A program made the translations under genes and the position numbers. This document shows positions 5,145 to 6,780 of a stretch of 6,780 bases of DNA, one piece after another. The notes below the pieces were generated by a model. It was given only the letters and a program-made list of their open reading frames with translations. It had not been told where the DNA came from and made no database searches. Origin of the DNA: Oscillospiraceae bacterium (GTDB lineage: Bacteria; Bacillota; Clostridia; Clostridiales; Clostridiaceae); the NCBI GenBank assembly GCA_009785875.1, contig WQUF01000113.1, forward strand, positions 1 to 6,780. The letters run 5' to 3'. Within the stretch, counting starts at the first letter, position 1; each line of letters begins with the position of its first letter.

Positions 5145-5471
5145 ATGAGCCAATTAAACTTTACAGAGATGCAAAATATCCAAAGAGCCTTGCAGGAAAA
5201 GTATCATGATAAATGGGTTCCTCTTTCTCCTGAAACGGGACGCAGCAGCCTTTTATGGATGATCGTTGAAGCTGGAGAGGTAGCGGATGTAATTAAAAAA
5301 GAAGGGGATACTGCGGTTATCGATGATATTGAAGTTCGCCATCATTTTATTGAAGAATTATGCGATGTGCTTATGTACTTTAACGATGTGATGTTGTGCT
5401 ATTCTATAACCCCTGAAGAATTAGAAGAGGTATATTTAGAAAAACATAAGAAGAACATGGAACGTTGGTAA
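5145..5471 (+). CDS. MazG-like nucleotide pyrophosphohydrolase
   Basis: All-alpha NTP pyrophosphohydrolases (MazG, dUTPase-2, RS21-C6 types) cleave (d)NTPs to monophosphate and pyrophosphate, removing damaged or unwanted nucleotides, using Mg2+ held by an ExxE...ExxD pattern. The 108-residue product shows it: E42-A-G-E45 within MIVEAGEVADVIKK and E71-L-C-D74 within FIEELCDVLMYF, 25 residues apart. K51/K52 follow the first half. It is a single compact domain, the length usual for short stand-alone members. The tail HKKNMERW resembles the conserved K-NxxR ending of the group. ATG 5145 has AGAGGGAG at 5132-5139, five bases upstream. The ECF S-component gene begins 26 bases after its stop, so the two are probably co-transcribed. 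Substrate is not readable. Confidence 0.85.
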   Translation: MSQLNFTEMQNIQRALQEKYHDKWVPLSPETGRSSLLWMIVEAGEVADVIKKEGDTAVIDDIEVRHHFIEELCDVLMYFNDVMLCYSITPEELEEVYLEKHKKNMERW

Positions 5472-5497
5472 TATCTTTAAGAGGGGTTTTATATTTA

Positions 5498-5998
5498 ATG
5501 AAAACAAAAATAGTTAGACTGTCTTTGATCGGTATGTTTGCTGCATTTATTTTTGTTGCAACTATGTTTATAAGGATACCTGCCTTTACAGGTTATTTTA
5601 ATTGCGGAGATGGGATTATCTTATTTTCTGCGATGTATTTAGGTTATGATGCAATAATCTCTGCTAGTTTAGGGAGTGCTTTATCTGATATCTTAAGTGG
5701 TTATGTCATTTATGCCCCAGCTACTTTAATTATTAAAGCATTAATGACGTTTATTGCTATATTGCTGTTACATCGGATAGGTAAAAATAGATTTGGAAAA
5801 ATAATTTCATTTAGCATAGCTGAAATTATAATGGTTGGCGGTTATTTTGTATATGATTCTATCATTTATAGTTTCGCTGGGGCTTTATATAATATTGGAA
5901 GTAATGTATTACAAGCTATCGTTGCAGTGATTTTAGCGTTGATATTGTCATACGTTAAGTTTCCATTTAGTTTTGAAAAGAATAGAAGTATAAAGTAA
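5498..5998 (+). CDS. ECF transporter S component
   Basis: S components are the membrane substrate-binding subunits of energy-coupling-factor importers for vitamins and their precursors. They work with a shared EcfA/EcfA'/EcfT module, which is not in this window. The 166-residue product has about six hydrophobic segments. It shows the pattern of the PF07155 (riboflavin-type S component) group: an RLSLIGMFAAFIFVATM first helix, a YFNCGDGIILFSAMYLG segment (33-49), then LGSALSDILSGYVIYAPATLIIKAL (58-82). The start is set at ATG 5498, behind GAGGGG at 5481-5486; an in-frame TTG at 5465 would add 11 residues and overlap the MazG-like gene, but it has no good ribosome site and adds nothing family-like. 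It follows the MazG-like gene by 26 bases. Solitary S components usually share the housekeeping module. The ligand (riboflavin, a pyrimidine precursor or other) cannot be assigned. Confidence 0.87.
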   Translation: MKTKIVRLSLIGMFAAFIFVATMFIRIPAFTGYFNCGDGIILFSAMYLGYDAIISASLGSALSDILSGYVIYAPATLIIKALMTFIAILLLHRIGKNRFGKIISFSIAEIIMVGGYFVYDSIIYSFAGALYNIGSNVLQAIVAVILALILSYVKFPFSFEKNRSIK

Positions 5999-6031
5999 CA
6001 AATGATCTTAAAACTTAAAAATTCATAATAA

Positions 6032-6059
6032 TTTAAGTATTAGAGAAATAACCTATAAT
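6032..6059 (+). promoter_or_regulatory. Candidate promoter of the Nudix gene
   Basis: A consensus -10 TATAAT (6054-6059) has a weak -35, TTTAAG (6032-6037), 16 bases upstream, placing transcription start near 6066, before the Shine-Dalgarno site AAGGGGG (6084-6090). No terminator is evident after the ECF gene, so read-through is also possible. Confidence 0.45.
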
Positions 6060-6098
6060 ATCAAAGTTTTCTGTAGCATCTTTAAGGGGGATTTTATC

Positions 6099-6578
6099 AT
6101 GAGCATTAGAAGCACTGCAAAGGCAATAATAATTAAAGAAGGTAAAGTTTTATTAAACGAATGTTATGATAAAATGAATGGACATTATTATTCGCTACCA
6201 GGAGGTGGACAACACCAATATGAAACTTTGTATGAAGCATTGGTGAGAGAATGCTTAGAAGAAACTGGATATATGATTAATCCTGTAAGGTTTGCTGCAT
6301 TGTGTGAGGAAATTTGTATGCACGAAGGTTTTAGAGAAGAATATCCTGATTATGCTCATAAAATGTATCATATTTTTATATGTGAGTTGGCTGAAGAAGG
6401 TGCAAAGATACCCATCGAAAGAGATGAAATGCAGGTAGGCTGCGAATGGATTAATATTGATTCCTTAAAGCATCTTAGGATACTTCCTAAAGTTTTAGGA
6501 GATAGTATTTGTGATGTGATTGATAATACAGTAACTATGTTTTTAGGCTCGGAGCATATTGAGTTTAATCATGGTTAA
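6099..6578 (+). CDS. Nudix hydrolase
   Basis: Nudix enzymes hydrolyse nucleoside diphosphates linked to another moiety, such as oxidised dNTPs, NADH, nucleotide sugars or CoA, using a metal-binding helix. The 159-residue product carries a complete Nudix box: G36-x5-E42-x7-R50-E51-C-L-E54-E55-T-G57-Y58, preceded by SLPGGG (32-37), with the two hydrophobic positions filled by C52 and Y58. The N terminus RSTAKAIIIKEGKVLLNE is the usual first strand pair, and CEWINIDSL is the late strand-helix of the fold. The long middle region after the box contains several acidic residues and histidines, as is common in ADP-ribose-type members, but the substrate is not readable. ATG 6099 lies eight bases after AAGGGGG. 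It sits 100 bases after the ECF gene, probably with its own promoter. Confidence 0.92.
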   Translation: MSIRSTAKAIIIKEGKVLLNECYDKMNGHYYSLPGGGQHQYETLYEALVRECLEETGYMINPVRFAALCEEICMHEGFREEYPDYAHKMYHIFICELAEEGAKIPIERDEMQVGCEWINIDSLKHLRILPKVLGDSICDVIDNTVTMFLGSEHIEFNHG

Positions 6579-6598
6579 ATAAGTAAGTTAAATGAATG

Positions 6599-6607
6599 TG
6601 GTATAAA
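6599..6607 (+). promoter_or_regulatory. Possible extended -10 box of the Uma2-like gene
   Basis: TGGTATAAA matches an extended -10 (TG-N-TATAAA) and lies about 30 bases before the ATG at 6640. No -35 box is recognisable, which extended -10 promoters tolerate. It lies in the 61-base gap after the Nudix gene, which has no terminator-like hairpin. Confidence 0.35.
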
Positions 6608-6639
6608 AAATGTAATTTCTATGAAGGAGGTTGAAAATA

Positions 6640-6780
6640 ATGAGCATTGTACCCAAAAAAGAAGATTATACCTTCGAGGAATGGCTGGATCTTGATGATA
6701 ACGAAAAAATTGAGCTGATAGACGGCAATGTATACATGAGGTCAGAGCCTTCAAGGAGACATCAAAAGGTATCAAGGGAA
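6640..6780 (+). CDS. Uma2 family (PD-(D/E)XK nuclease fold) protein, N-terminal fragment
   Basis: Uma2 (DUF820) proteins have a restriction-endonuclease-like fold. They are common in multiple copies in cyanobacteria and in some clostridia, and their biological role is unclear. Only the first 47 residues lie in the window; the frame is open to the last base. The family start is recognisable: YTFEEWLDLDDNEKIELIDGNVYM (residues 10-33) matches the conserved Y-T-x-E-D/E-x-x-x-L...E-L-I-D-G pattern, with E25 at the first conserved acidic position, followed by SEPSRRHQKVSRE, resembling the P-S-x-x-H-Q-x-I/V-S segment. ATG 6640 has AAGGAGG at 6624-6630, nine bases upstream. Codons CTG, GGC, GAC and ACC make it look less AT-biased than its neighbours, a hint of transfer. 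The catalytic lysine region is beyond the edge. Confidence 0.83.
   Translation, partial: MSIVPKKEDYTFEEWLDLDDNEKIELIDGNVYMRSEPSRRHQKVSRE

Noticed and set aside
5465..5497. Upstream TTG start for the ECF S component, overlapping the MazG-like gene
   Set aside because: No ribosome site precedes it, and a good one precedes ATG 5498, which gives the family-like N terminus.
6013..6038. Hairpin ACTTAAA/TTTAAGT as a terminator after the ECF gene
   Set aside because: The stem is almost all A-T, the loop is 12 bases, and no T run follows.
6575..6775. Minus-strand open frame opposite the Uma2-like gene
   Set aside because: The plus strand shows a recognisable Uma2 N terminus with a good ribosome site.
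1..6780. CRISPR array, tRNA, rRNA or known riboswitch
   Set aside because: No regularly spaced repeats, cloverleaf or recognisable riboswitch core was seen on either strand by eye.

Overview
The window is AT-rich, with strong AGGAGG-type ribosome binding sites, short intergenic gaps and U-tailed hairpin terminators. The first genes (ffh, rpsP, khpA) follow the order typical of Bacillota. Together with the nitroreductase, ECF transporter and YwaF-type proteins, this suggests a low-GC anaerobic member of the Clostridia. That placement is inferred from style and gene content; no marker here fixes the genus.

Layout. Positions 1-1250 hold the end of a translation/secretion operon: the C-terminal half of ffh (SRP54), rpsP (ribosomal protein S16) and khpA (small KH RNA-binding protein), closed by a clear terminator. 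The usual continuation of this operon (rimM, trmD, rplS) is absent. Positions 1277-2120 hold a flavin nitroreductase with its own terminator. Positions 2191-3318 encode a stand-alone ParB-like protein with no ParA partner. Positions 3319-4202 are an accessory island. A minus-strand RelB/DinJ-type antitoxin gene without a visible toxin lies there between two near-identical direct repeats (about 45 bp core, about 70 bp with weaker flanks). A long compound hairpin follows the antitoxin gene. Positions 4203-5013 hold a seven-helix YwaF/TIGR02206-type membrane protein and a terminator. Positions 5021-6578 hold a MazG-like nucleotide pyrophosphohydrolase, an ECF transporter S component and a Nudix hydrolase, all on the plus strand. 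From 6640 a Uma2-type gene starts and runs off the end.

How the genes relate. Ffh, S16 and KhpA serve ribosome function and protein targeting. The MazG-like and Nudix enzymes both hydrolyse nucleoside-diphosphate-type bonds, and a vitamin or precursor uptake subunit sits between them, so the block may handle nucleotide-like or cofactor-like compounds (inference only). The most unusual part is the 3495-4150 island: antitoxin, structured hairpin and flanking direct repeats look like an inserted or duplicated single-gene cassette, or the remnant of a toxin-antitoxin locus. No well-supported new multi-gene system is visible.
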